DNA from: an uncultured Lachnospiraceae bacterium
Lineage (GTDB): Bacteria; Bacillota; Clostridia; Lachnospirales; Lachnospiraceae
Reading direction: 5' to 3'
DNA: 32,183 nt
Assembly (NCBI GenBank): GCA_902790935.1
Contig: CADATP010000024.1
Location: forward strand, 1 to 32,183
Under the pieces are notes generated by a model, which was given only the letters and a program-made list of their open reading frames with translations, searched no databases and had not been told where the DNA came from. The position numbers and the translations under genes were made by a program. Positions 8,809 to 16,209 of this stretch are shown piece after piece; position 1 is the first letter of the stretch; each line of letters begins with the position of its first letter.

Positions 8809-8837
8809 TACATATTTAATTGACTTTATTTAACCAA
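8809..8837 (-). promoter_or_regulatory. Candidate promoter of the ABC lipoprotein operon
   Basis: On the minus strand, TTGGTT (8832-8837) and TATGTA (8809-8814) are spaced by 17 bases in AT-rich DNA. Each hexamer matches four of six consensus bases. It overlaps the opposite-strand promoter at 8820-8848. Confidence 0.4.
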
Positions 8838-8848
8838 AAAACTAAACT
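8820..8848 (+). promoter_or_regulatory. Candidate promoter of the 267-aa membrane protein gene
   Basis: TTGACT (8820-8825) and TAAACT (8843-8848) are spaced by exactly 17 bases, 44 bases before the ATG. The box set physically overlaps the oppositely directed lipoprotein promoter, so the two may compete for RNA polymerase. Confidence 0.5.
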
Positions 8849-8892
8849 GTTCTTGTTGCCGGATCGTAACGGCCAAAGGAGATGCATGTATT

Positions 8893-9696
8893 ATGCCTTT
8901 AATGGATGAATTCAAAAAAGAACGTGAAGATATCAAGAATCAGCCCCTGAAAAAGAGGCTCGACTACTTTTGGACTTACTATAAATGGTGGGTTATCGGC
9001 GGTATCGCTTTTATCATTATCGCCGTCAGTATTATTACAAATATCGTTAAGAGCAAGGATGAAACCGTTTATGTGGCGATGATAGATACGGGTATTAATC
9101 CCACGGGAAACTACGAGGAGAATATTACAGTACCTTTTCTTGAAGAGCACGGCTTATCCCCCAAGAAAAATACGATAAACTTTAACATGAACTTTATTTT
9201 CTCCGGACAAAAGGGCTCTGAGCTTCCGGGCTCCCCTTCCTACTCGGATACCTTAGGCTACAGCGGCCGCCAGAATCTGGCGATCTACGTATCCGCCGGT
9301 GACGTTGACGCAATAAGCGCCCCCGAGGACTGGTTTAATAATTATGCATACAGTGATTTCTTTTTAAGCCTTGATGATTACCTTTCCGCGGATGAGCTTA
9401 AAGCTTTGGAGGGCAGGATCTGTTACGCGGACAGAGCCGTTATGGAGCGGTATAAAAAGGCTCACGACGAAGATAACTACGAGTATTCCGAGGAATTCCC
9501 GGACAGCACGGACCCTTCTTCTATGGAAGATCCCGTTCCCGTCGGAATCTATATTGACGATTGCCCTTTGTTTAATGAAAACTTCGCCTGCGCCGATGAC
9601 AATTCCTCAAGGGTTGTGATCGGAATCGTCAGAAACTCCCCTGCGGTGGAAATTACAAAAGATCTTATAATATACATAACCGGCAAAGCTTATTAG
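8893..9696 (+). CDS. Single-pass membrane protein of unknown function
   Basis: The 267-aa product has a charged cytoplasmic head (MDEFKKEREDIKNQPLKKRL), a YYKWW motif, then one hydrophobic span (about 35-53, VIGGIAFIIIAVSIITNIV) and an external domain of some 210 residues. The outer part is acidic and rich in Tyr, Asp and Asn, with no catalytic motif that I recognise. The head with its Tyr-Tyr-Lys-Trp-Trp run before a single span recurs in many Lachnospiraceae hypothetical proteins, to my knowledge without an assigned role. It is a single-gene unit with its own promoter candidate and a terminator overlapping the stop codon. An extracytoplasmic binding or surface role is only a guess. Confidence 0.75.
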   Translation: MPLMDEFKKEREDIKNQPLKKRLDYFWTYYKWWVIGGIAFIIIAVSIITNIVKSKDETVYVAMIDTGINPTGNYEENITVPFLEEHGLSPKKNTINFNMNFIFSGQKGSELPGSPSYSDTLGYSGRQNLAIYVSAGDVDAISAPEDWFNNYAYSDFFLSLDDYLSADELKALEGRICYADRAVMERYKKAHDEDNYEYSEEFPDSTDPSSMEDPVPVGIYIDDCPLFNENFACADDNSSRVVIGIVRNSPAVEITKDLIIYITGKAY

Positions 9697-9713
9697 CCTT
9701 GCCGGTTATTTTT
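9678..9713 (+). terminator. Rho-independent terminator overlapping the end of the 267-aa gene
   Basis: Arms AACCGGCAA (9678-9686) and TTGCCGGTT (9699-9707) flank a 12-base loop holding the TAG stop, followed by ATTTTTTT. The left arm is coding sequence for the last residues (TGKAY). Confidence 0.85.
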
Positions 9714-9729
9714 TTACGTTGTTAATATC

Positions 9730-10509
9730 TTATTTATGCTTAGTATTCTTTTCAAAGAGGATCGTAAGCCCCTTAATCAGCAAGCTGTCATCAAGAGTGA
9801 TCTCATGTTTGCAGCAGGGAATCACTATTCCCGCAAATCCTCCGGTAGCAACTATCGCCGTCTTGTATCCGAGTTCATCCCAGATTCTGTCTATCATACC
9901 GTCAATACAGGAGGCATGTCCGTAGATGCTTCCGCTTTGCATCGCTCCGACGGTATTTCCTCCGATAAGCCTTCCCGGTACCTTTATGGCAACCTCGGGA
10001 AGATGGGCGGCCCTTCTTGCAAGCCCGGCAAGTGAAACCTCTATTCCCGGGATTATCATCCCGCCCATAAATCGCTTTTCGTTATTGATGATAGAAATTG
10101 TCGTAGCCGTTCCCATATCTATAAGGATCAGCGGCGAGCCGTAGTACGATATACCCGCAACCGCTCCCACAAGAAGATCCGCTCCAAGGGATGAGGGATC
10201 GTCAAGCTTTATATCAACTCCCGTTTTGATCCCCGGACCTACTTCTATTATCTTTTTCCCGAGAAGCTTTTCAAGTCCCCTTCTTATAGGCTCCGTAACC
10301 GGCGGAACCGATGAAGAGAGGATTCCGCCTTCTAAATCCGCAGGAGATATATTATAGAGGTCGAGGATTGATTTAGCGCTTGTTGCGTACTCCGTATCCG
10401 ATTTATGTCTGTCGGTATAGAGGCGCTCCTCGAATATTATCTTTCTGCTGCCGGGCTCGGCGCATCCGATCACAATATTTGTATTTCCAACATCAACAGT
10501 CAGTATCAT
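9730..10509 (-). CDS. coaX: Type III pantothenate kinase
   Basis: The 259-aa protein begins with MILTVDVGNTNIVIG, the phosphate-binding strand of the ASKHA fold, and carries DMGTATTISII, GGMIIPG and VATGGFAG, all typical of CoaX. It phosphorylates pantothenate with ATP in the first step of coenzyme A synthesis. Unlike CoaA it does not suffer CoA feedback inhibition and needs a monovalent cation; both are family knowledge. Length fits the usual 250-260 aa. It lies 46 bases after the stop of the DUF4153-like membrane gene on the same strand, so it could be read from the upstream operon, but functions do not obviously match. Convergent with the 267-aa gene. Confidence 0.95.
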   Translation of the reverse strand: MILTVDVGNTNIVIGCAEPGSRKIIFEERLYTDRHKSDTEYATSAKSILDLYNISPADLEGGILSSSVPPVTEPIRRGLEKLLGKKIIEVGPGIKTGVDIKLDDPSSLGADLLVGAVAGISYYGSPLILIDMGTATTISIINNEKRFMGGMIIPGIEVSLAGLARRAAHLPEVAIKVPGRLIGGNTVGAMQSGSIYGHASCIDGMIDRIWDELGYKTAIVATGGFAGIVIPCCKHEITLDDSLLIKGLTILFEKNTKHK

Positions 10510-10555
10510 GCTTAGCTCCCGAATAATTATTTATATATTATTCTACCACAAAGCC

Positions 10556-11773
10556 CTACACCAGGCAAAGTCCCGCAAGACTCAAAGCGCTTACGTAAAA
10601 CCAGATGCGGGCAGTCTTTTTTTCGGTAAGCATATTTACTCCGGCGGCTACGCAGGCAAGGAACAAAACAGTTGCCGCCCAGATAGACTCCAAACGTAGG
10701 GGAGTAAAACCGTACTGATATATGTACATAAAGATCTTTAAAAATGCGATAAGCGCGAATATCATACTCTCGGCATTAAGCACAGTGCAGGCTATCTTTA
10801 CCGGTGTTTTATATGTCTCTGCCGTACGGGTAGAGAGCCAGAGAAGGATAAAGTTTATAACCATTACCCCGCACATCTCGCCGAATCCCTTGCGGGCGTA
10901 CTCAGAGTATGTGAATCCTTCCGGAAGCTTCATTGCGAAAGCCCCCCATAAGTAGCTTCCCTGCATAAAAAAGAATATAGCATAGAACACCGAGAACAAA
11001 CCGATGAAAATGACCCAGACAAGCCCCGGTACCTTTCTTAATTTTCCTACGAACCATTTAATATTATCTCCTCTGTGTCTTACCTGTTCCTCCGTCTCCC
11101 TAAAGCATCCGCCGATAAGTCCGTAAAGCCACGTTCCGGCGAGGGCTGTAATTATAAGTTTGGGGATCAAAAGAAAATCCCAGTCAATCTTTATAACCTC
11201 TCCGATCCTTTCCATAAGAGAATTGTAATTATCATCGGCATTTCTCAGATAACTAAGAGCTATAAAGAAAAGGATGATGGCTACAAGGCTCGCAAGGAGT
11301 ACGATAGGTACTGTCTTTTTGGCTTTCGAATCCTTTTTGGTTCTGAAAATACTTCCGATAGTCCGTACGTTTAAGGGCCAGTTCTTAAAGGGCATAACGC
11401 AAAATCCCGTTATTCCATCCCAGACCATCATATGGGAAGTCTCGCCTTCCGCGAGCCTGCCCGAGCGGACAAGGATATAATACACCGCGAATAAATGTGT
11501 GAAGAATATCTTCATATAATTCTCCCAGGCCTCTCCGATATCAAAGCAGACAGACACCCCTCCAAGCACAGTCATAAGAAGCATAGCGTAAGTTTCAAAG
11601 TTCCTTTTTCGCTTCCAATATATAACCTCAACTATTATGATCATCAAAAGCGTAAAGATTCCAAACATTATACGATTGTGATTGGGATTGCTTTCAAAAA
11701 GCCACGAGGCATACAAAAATGATAAAGGGAATATCAAAATTGCAATAATCTTTTCAAATACATTTGTTTCCAT
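10556..11773 (-). CDS. Multi-spanning membrane protein (DUF4153/DUF4173-like)
   Basis: The start at 11773 (METNVFEK) was chosen because AAGGAGAG lies just upstream; a longer reading would run into the preceding HTH gene. The 405-aa product has about ten hydrophobic spans, including IIAILIFPLSFLYASWLF, IMFGIFTLLMIIIVEVIYW and WVIFIGLFSVFYAIFFFMQGSYLW. The C-terminal pattern with Arg-Thr-Ala-Glu and YQYGFTPLRLESIW resembles the end of DUF4153/DUF4173 membrane proteins, where a YG[LF]T-x-x-R motif recurs. No transporter or enzyme motif is visible. It follows the HTH gene by 11 bases, so it belongs to the DUF2975-HTH operon. The regulator-plus-membrane-protein arrangement hints at envelope stress or differentiation, but that is inference. 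Confidence 0.7.
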   Translation of the reverse strand: METNVFEKIIAILIFPLSFLYASWLFESNPNHNRIMFGIFTLLMIIIVEVIYWKRKRNFETYAMLLMTVLGGVSVCFDIGEAWENYMKIFFTHLFAVYYILVRSGRLAEGETSHMMVWDGITGFCVMPFKNWPLNVRTIGSIFRTKKDSKAKKTVPIVLLASLVAIILFFIALSYLRNADDNYNSLMERIGEVIKIDWDFLLIPKLIITALAGTWLYGLIGGCFRETEEQVRHRGDNIKWFVGKLRKVPGLVWVIFIGLFSVFYAIFFFMQGSYLWGAFAMKLPEGFTYSEYARKGFGEMCGVMVINFILLWLSTRTAETYKTPVKIACTVLNAESMIFALIAFLKIFMYIYQYGFTPLRLESIWAATVLFLACVAAGVNMLTEKKTARIWFYVSALSLAGLCLV

Positions 11774-11784
11774 AATCTCTCCTT

Positions 11785-11997
11785 TTACTCCGGATCGTCT
11801 ATAAACTCCAAAATATCTCCGGGTTGACACTTTAATTCATGGCAGATTGCCATAAGTGTTGAAAATCTGATTGCTTTTGCCTTTCCCGTCTTAAGTACGG
11901 AAAGGTTGGCCGGCGTGATCCCTACCTTTTCGGCCAGCTCATTCGATGATATCTTTCGCTTCGCCATCATGACGTCAACGTTAACAACTATCTTCAT
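11785..11997 (-). CDS. Small XRE/Cro-type transcriptional regulator (YozG-like)
   Basis: This 70-aa protein is one helix-turn-helix domain: MAKRKISSNELAEKVGITPANLSVLKTGKAKAIRFSTL with the recognition helix around ANLSVLKTGK, then the C-terminal signature CHELKCQPGDILEF common to the YozG-type small Cro/C1 regulators. In many Firmicutes such a gene is paired with a DUF2975 membrane protein (B. subtilis yoaS-yozG), exactly as here, where the DUF2975 gene lies 38 bases upstream. GAGGAGAT precedes the ATG. It probably autoregulates the operon; the membrane partner may tether or modulate it. Effector unknown. Confidence 0.9.
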   Translation of the reverse strand: MKIVVNVDVMMAKRKISSNELAEKVGITPANLSVLKTGKAKAIRFSTLMAICHELKCQPGDILEFIDDPE

Positions 11998-12035
11998 GTC
12001 CGCTATCTCCTCTTCTTAATATTCAGATCGATAAG

Positions 12036-12515
12036 TTAAATGGTCAGGTCACTGTCTTCCTGAAGCGCAGCAGCCTTTCCGACAAGATAAGAAAGAGCGG
12101 CCATGCAGACAAATATGGCAAGTCCCACAAAAACTATAAGCATCTGGATAAGCAAAAGCCCGGGATGATTGAACCCAAGAAGCGTATACACCAGGCTTCC
12201 TACTCCAAACACTATCGAATCCCCAAGAGCCAAAAGCGAGAAAAGCTTAAAAAGTCCCGCGTTTTTCATCGTAAAGCTTTTGTCCTTGCCGATATTGTCG
12301 GCAATCAGCCAGCCTGTAACAAGAGCTGCAAAGCAAGGAGCCGCGCAAACGTATATAAGCGACATCCATGGAGCTACCCAGCTTGTAAGCTCCGGGTACC
12401 ATCTCTTAAAAGCCCTGAAAAGCTCCGGTACAAGATAAGCGCAGGCGCCTATTCCGATTAAAGCCGTTCCGATAATTACTACCTTGATCCATTTAGAAAA
12501 AATATCGTGTTTCAT
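12036..12515 (-). CDS. DUF2975-family membrane protein
   Basis: The 159-aa protein has four hydrophobic spans (about 12-31, 45-68, 85-110 and 117-148), with the family-type topology of DUF2975: an N-terminal span (VVIIGTALIGIGACAYLVPEL cut by polar turns), LIYVCAAPCFAALVTGWLIA and a long last hairpin ending SYLVGKAAALQEDSDLTI. DUF2975 proteins are nearly always encoded beside a small YozG-type HTH protein, and here that gene follows at 38 bases. The role is not established; a membrane sensor partner of the HTH protein is a reasonable inference. The ATG has AAAGGAGAGG directly upstream. A strong hairpin lies 48 bases before the start. Confidence 0.85.
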   Translation of the reverse strand: MKHDIFSKWIKVVIIGTALIGIGACAYLVPELFRAFKRWYPELTSWVAPWMSLIYVCAAPCFAALVTGWLIADNIGKDKSFTMKNAGLFKLFSLLALGDSIVFGVGSLVYTLLGFNHPGLLLIQMLIVFVGLAIFVCMAALSYLVGKAAALQEDSDLTI

Positions 12516-12556
12516 TTCCTCTCCTTTACCGTCCCGCGGACGATTTTCTTTTTAAC

Positions 12557-12624
12557 AAAAAAGGTAATGTATCCGGCAAATGTATAAACAAATGTCTATA
12601 CCCTCTTGCCAAGGATACATTACC
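12557..12624 (-). terminator. Long hairpin with T tract upstream of the DUF2975 operon
   Basis: On the minus strand GGTAATGTATCC plus GGCAA pairs with TTGCC plus GGATACATTACC (17 bp with a two-base bulge) and is followed by TTTTTT. It has the form of an intrinsic terminator, though its loop is long (about 26 bases) and itself contains a TATACA-like box and a small ACA/TGT dyad. It may end the oligopeptide operon or act as a leader attenuator or operator of the DUF2975 operon, whose ATG is only 48 bases further. Confidence 0.6.
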
Positions 12625-12725
12625 ACTATAAAAATGCTATGTCAATATATTTTTACTGTTTTTCGATAATTCTTAACTAATATTCAGAAATTATATATCG
12701 AATTGTCCGTCAGAACCCGAATCAC

Positions 12726-12764
12726 TTAGTTTACGTATTCAGTATACTTATTCAGTTTACTTAT
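12726..12764. repeat. Three tandem 13-bp units next to the fused ATPase stop codon
   Basis: Units TTAGTTTACGTAT, TCAGTATACTTAT and TCAGTTTACTTAT follow each other without gaps just after the end of the oligopeptide ATPase gene. They differ by only two to three bases. No hairpin or known site is recognised in them. Confidence 0.6.
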
Positions 12765-12769
12765 TTAAA

Positions 12770-14365
12770 CTATGATTCCTCAAGGAGCTCCTTTGTATAA
12801 GGATTCTGGGGATTCTCAAAGATACTTTCCTTATCTCCTATCTCCAATATCTTTCCATCCTTCATAACCATGATCCTGTCGCTTACCCTGTAGATAACGT
12901 TGATATCATGGGAGATGAAAAGGTATGCTATCTTGTACTCCTCCTGAAGGCTCTTTAAAAGGTCAAGTACCTGATCCTGAATCGTAACATCAAGAGCGGA
13001 AACCGGCTCATCGGCAAAAATAAGCTTAGGCTTAGTAATAAGAGCCTGTGCTATACTAACGCGCTGCCTCTGGCCTCCCGAAAGCTGACTGGGCATCCTG
13101 TCGTAGTAGCTCTCGTCAAGCCCGACTCTTCTTAGCATCTCGATTGCCTGCTCTTTGCGCCAGGCTTTATTGGTCTTTATGTCCTTTTCGAGGATATCCA
13201 TGGCAAAGAGAGGTTCCTCTAACTGCCATCCTATTGTCCTTGCGGGATTTAGCGAGCTGTAGGGATCCTGAAAGACCATCTGGGGACGTACCGTACGGTT
13301 TACCACCTGCCCCGTGATGTCCTTGTTTATTCCGAGGATAGCCTTGCAAAGAGAGCTCTTTCCGCATCCGCTCTCTCCTACAAGTCCTAAAGTCTCGCCC
13401 TCGTAAATATCAAACTCAGCTCCCGAAACAACCTTTCTGTGGATACTCTTTCCAAAGAGCTTCTTGCTTCTTTCTTTGTAAAAAACATCAAGATCTTTTA
13501 CAGTCAGTATACTGGTACTATCCTTATAAGAAACCCAGGCGCCTTTTTCCTTTGTAGGGGCGCTTTTGGCCTTTTGGCTCTTCCTTCCGGGAACAGCTGC
13601 AATAAGCTTTTTCGCGTATTCCGTCTTAGGAGCGGTAAAAATACTTTCCGTCTCTCCCTGCTCGACTATACAGCCGTCCTTCATAACCAAAATCCGGTCA
13701 CAGATCCTTCTTGCGAGATTAAGGTCATGGGTAATAAAGATCATACTGTTTTTCTCGCGACCGTTTATCTCTTTTAAGAGTCTTACGATCTGGTTTTGGA
13801 TCGTAACGTCAAGAGCCGTCGTAGGCTCGTCGCAGATTATAAGCTCCGGGTGCAGGATCACAGCCATCGCGATCATAACGCGCTGCCTCATACCTCCCGA
13901 AAGCTGATGAGGATACTTGTCGTAAAGCGCCTCACAATCGTTAAGTCCTACGCTTTCAAAAGCCTCTACAACACATTTTTTCCTGTCGGCTACGGTAGGG
14001 TACTTTTCCTTGGCATGCAAAAGAAGCTGTTCCGAAACCTGATACCCAACCTTCATCGTCGGGTTAAGACTCGTCATGGGCTCCTGAAAGACCATGCTTA
14101 TCCTGCTGCCGCGATAGCTTCTAAGGAGCCTCTCGTCGGGAATCTTTCCGGCTTCAAGTAGCACTTTATCACCAAAGGTTACTTTACCCTTTAAAACCTC
14201 CGCTTCGTCGGACATAAGTCCCATAAGACTAAGGGCGGTAACGCTTTTTCCGCTTCCGCTCTCTCCTACAAGACCCAGTATCTCCCCGGGCCGGATTTCC
14301 AAAGACACATCGTTTACAGCGGTCTTTCCTAAAAATGAAATTGTCAGATTATCGATTCTGATCAA
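12770..14365 (-). CDS. Oligopeptide/dipeptide ABC transporter, fused double ATP-binding protein (DppD-DppF type)
   Basis: The 531-aa protein holds two complete ABC domains. Domain 1 (about 1-260) has Walker A GESGSGKS (34-41), signature LSGGMRQR and Walker [13 protein letters not shown]. Domain 2 (about 285-531) has [17 protein letters not shown] and [12 protein letters not shown]. Each carries the FQEP/FQDP Q-loop ([28 protein letters not shown]) typical of the Opp/Dpp family, and an EYAKKLIAA or PYTKELLEE tail. The classical system uses two separate subunits; here both are on one chain. Translation seems to begin at TTG (14365) behind GAGG, since no in-frame ATG precedes the first conserved strand. 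It lies 23 bases after the DppC-like gene and completes the importer. Confidence 0.93.
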   Translation of the reverse strand: MIRIDNLTISFLGKTAVNDVSLEIRPGEILGLVGESGSGKSVTALSLMGLMSDEAEVLKGKVTFGDKVLLEAGKIPDERLLRSYRGSRISMVFQEPMTSLNPTMKVGYQVSEQLLLHAKEKYPTVADRKKCVVEAFESVGLNDCEALYDKYPHQLSGGMRQRVMIAMAVILHPELIICDEPTTALDVTIQNQIVRLLKEINGREKNSMIFITHDLNLARRICDRILVMKDGCIVEQGETESIFTAPKTEYAKKLIAAVPGRKSQKAKSAPTKEKGAWVSYKDSTSILTVKDLDVFYKERSKKLFGKSIHRKVVSGAEFDIYEGETLGLVGESGCGKSSLCKAILGINKDITGQVVNRTVRPQMVFQDPYSSLNPARTIGWQLEEPLFAMDILEKDIKTNKAWRKEQAIEMLRRVGLDESYYDRMPSQLSGGQRQRVSIAQALITKPKLIFADEPVSALDVTIQDQVLDLLKSLQEEYKIAYLFISHDINVIYRVSDRIMVMKDGKILEIGDKESIFENPQNPYTKELLEES

Positions 14366-14388
14366 TGTAAAACCTCAATATCAAAAGA

Positions 14389-15207
14389 TTAAATATTTTT
14401 CTTTTTCCTTGAAAGTCCTTCGCTTAACATAGCCGCCGAAAGAACCATCCAGACTATTGTTAGTCCCGGCGCAAGCGCGTACCACGGCGCGCTGCTAAGA
14501 TATCCCTGGGCGTCGCTTAACATACTTCCCAAAGTAGCATCAGGCGCCTGTACGCCAATACCTAAATAACTAAGGCCCGACTCGGCAAGGATTGCATTGT
14601 TAAAACCTATCATCACACTTACCCAAAAGGTAGAGAAGATATTGGGGAGTATGTGCAAAAAAAGAATACGCCTTTTTCTTGCTCCCATAAGCCTTGCCCT
14701 GACGATATAGTCGGAATCCCGCAGCCTTATGAATTCTCCTCTTACGATACGAACAAAGCTTGGCGTAAAGGCGATTCCAAGCGCCAGTACAACATTTGCC
14801 CTGGCCTTTCCCAAAATACTTATTATAACAAGAGCAAGAAGTATACTTGGAAATCCGTTTATAGCGTCAACCACGCGCATTACTACCGCATCGATAACGC
14901 CGCCGAAATATCCCGTAACAGCGCCGATAAGTATGCCCGCCACAGCAGACATCAGCACGACAAAAAGGCTGATAAGGAAGCTTGTTCCGATAGCCTTCAT
15001 AACTCTGGAGAAAATATCCCGCCCGAAATTGTCGGTACCGAAGATATGCGCAAAGCTCGGGGGCTTAAAGCGAAGAGCGGCGCTCATCTGCGTCGGGCTG
15101 TAAGGGGTCCAAAAAATAGACACCACAGACAGAAGGAGAATTATTCCTCCCATTATGGCGCCTACTAAAAGGTATGTATTAATTTTTTTCGTACTTCTTC
15201 CTGTCAA
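14389..15207 (-). CDS. Oligopeptide/dipeptide ABC transporter permease (DppC-like)
   Basis: The 272-aa protein has about six spans and the DppC/OppC marks: FGTDNFGRDIFSRVMKAI after the first periplasmic loop, and the cytoplasmic EAA-type loop RIVRGEFIRLRDSDYIVRAR split here by the docking helix RLMGARKRRILFLHILPN. The tail ILAESGLSYLGIGVQAP is also diagnostic. The start is a TTG at 15207, giving MTGRSTKKINTYLL; GGTG lies 7 bases upstream and no ATG is available before the first span. It is 19 bases from the DppB-like gene. It forms the translocation pore with that permease. Confidence 0.93.
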   Translation of the reverse strand: MTGRSTKKINTYLLVGAIMGGIILLLSVVSIFWTPYSPTQMSAALRFKPPSFAHIFGTDNFGRDIFSRVMKAIGTSFLISLFVVLMSAVAGILIGAVTGYFGGVIDAVVMRVVDAINGFPSILLALVIISILGKARANVVLALGIAFTPSFVRIVRGEFIRLRDSDYIVRARLMGARKRRILFLHILPNIFSTFWVSVMIGFNNAILAESGLSYLGIGVQAPDATLGSMLSDAQGYLSSAPWYALAPGLTIVWMVLSAAMLSEGLSRKKKNI

Positions 15208-15226
15208 TTTACAGCACCAAGCCTTA

Positions 15227-16186
15227 CTACTCTACACGGATCCTTGGATCAAGCTCCCTGTAAATAATATCAACAATAAAGTAAACAACTATGACTACCA
15301 TAGTTATATACATGATCAGTATCTCAACAACCGGAAAATCTCTTGTGGAGATTGAGCTTATAAGCAGCCTTCCGATACCAGGAAGGGAGAATACCTGTTC
15401 AACCACGATGGAACCGGCAACCGTCTCCGCGATTATCATACCTATAAAGGTTACAACCGGAAGCATTGCGTTTCGAAGTACATGCTTAAAGAGAATCGTC
15501 TTATCCTCGCAGCCCTTGCTTTTCGCCGTGCGCACATAATCCGATCTAAGCTCCGTAAGAGTGGAGTTTCTAAGAAACCTTGCGGTCATCCCGATCTTCG
15601 GGATAGCTATCGCTATAGCCGGAAAGATCATATAGCTCACAAAAGCTCCCACATCCTTTTTATAGCTGACGTAGGAACCGGGTGTAAACATTTTTAATAC
15701 TATACCGAAAAGGTATGTTACCAGGATGCCCAGGAAAAAGGCCGGGATTGCCATAGATGTCTGCGTCAGGACATTTAGCGCTCCGTCAAGGAACTTATTT
15801 TTTGTTCCTGCCCAGAGGACTCCTATGGGAATCGCAAAAAGTATCGTAAGTATCATCGCAAAAAGCGCCAAAAGCAGTGTGACCGGCAGCTTGTCTCCGA
15901 TAAGTTCCGATACCGGCATCATCTCGTTCATGTTCTTGGAATAACGATAGCTTACTCCAAGGTCTCCTCGTAACACACCGCCGGCCCATTTAATGTATCT
16001 TTGGACCGGTGGTTTATCGAGCCCCAATTCTTCTCTTAGGGCCTCTTCCCGTTCGGGGGTGGCTTCCGTTCCCAAGATGGAAGTCACCACATCTCCCGGG
16101 ATGATCTGAAAGGCGAGGAAAGCAAGTACAGACACAAGGAACAATGTAATAATGAGAGTCGCTGTTTTCTTAATAATATATGCCAT
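15227..16186 (-). CDS. Oligopeptide/dipeptide ABC transporter permease (DppB-like)
   Basis: The 319-aa protein has the typical N-terminal span (TLIITLFLVSVLAFLAFQII), the PGD motif, the DppB-like loop EALREELGLDKPPVQRYIKW, and the C-terminal cytoplasmic EAA region RNSTLTELRSDYVRTAKSKG. The final segments VVEQVFSLPGIGRLL and DFPVVEILIMY are also family features. About six spans are predicted by eye. It starts at an ATG behind GGAGGAAAAC and lies 23 bases after the binding-protein stop. It pairs with the DppC-like subunit. Confidence 0.94.
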   Translation of the reverse strand: MAYIIKKTATLIITLFLVSVLAFLAFQIIPGDVVTSILGTEATPEREEALREELGLDKPPVQRYIKWAGGVLRGDLGVSYRYSKNMNEMMPVSELIGDKLPVTLLLALFAMILTILFAIPIGVLWAGTKNKFLDGALNVLTQTSMAIPAFFLGILVTYLFGIVLKMFTPGSYVSYKKDVGAFVSYMIFPAIAIAIPKIGMTARFLRNSTLTELRSDYVRTAKSKGCEDKTILFKHVLRNAMLPVVTFIGMIIAETVAGSIVVEQVFSLPGIGRLLISSISTRDFPVVEILIMYITMVVIVVYFIVDIIYRELDPRIRVE

Positions 16187-16209
16187 ACCTGTTTTCCTCC
16201 TTTCTGGTG

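Noticed and set aside
8712-8892. A T-box riboswitch before the TrpX-like gene
   Set aside because: The leader lacks the T-box motif and a terminator/antiterminator pair; only a short dyad is seen.
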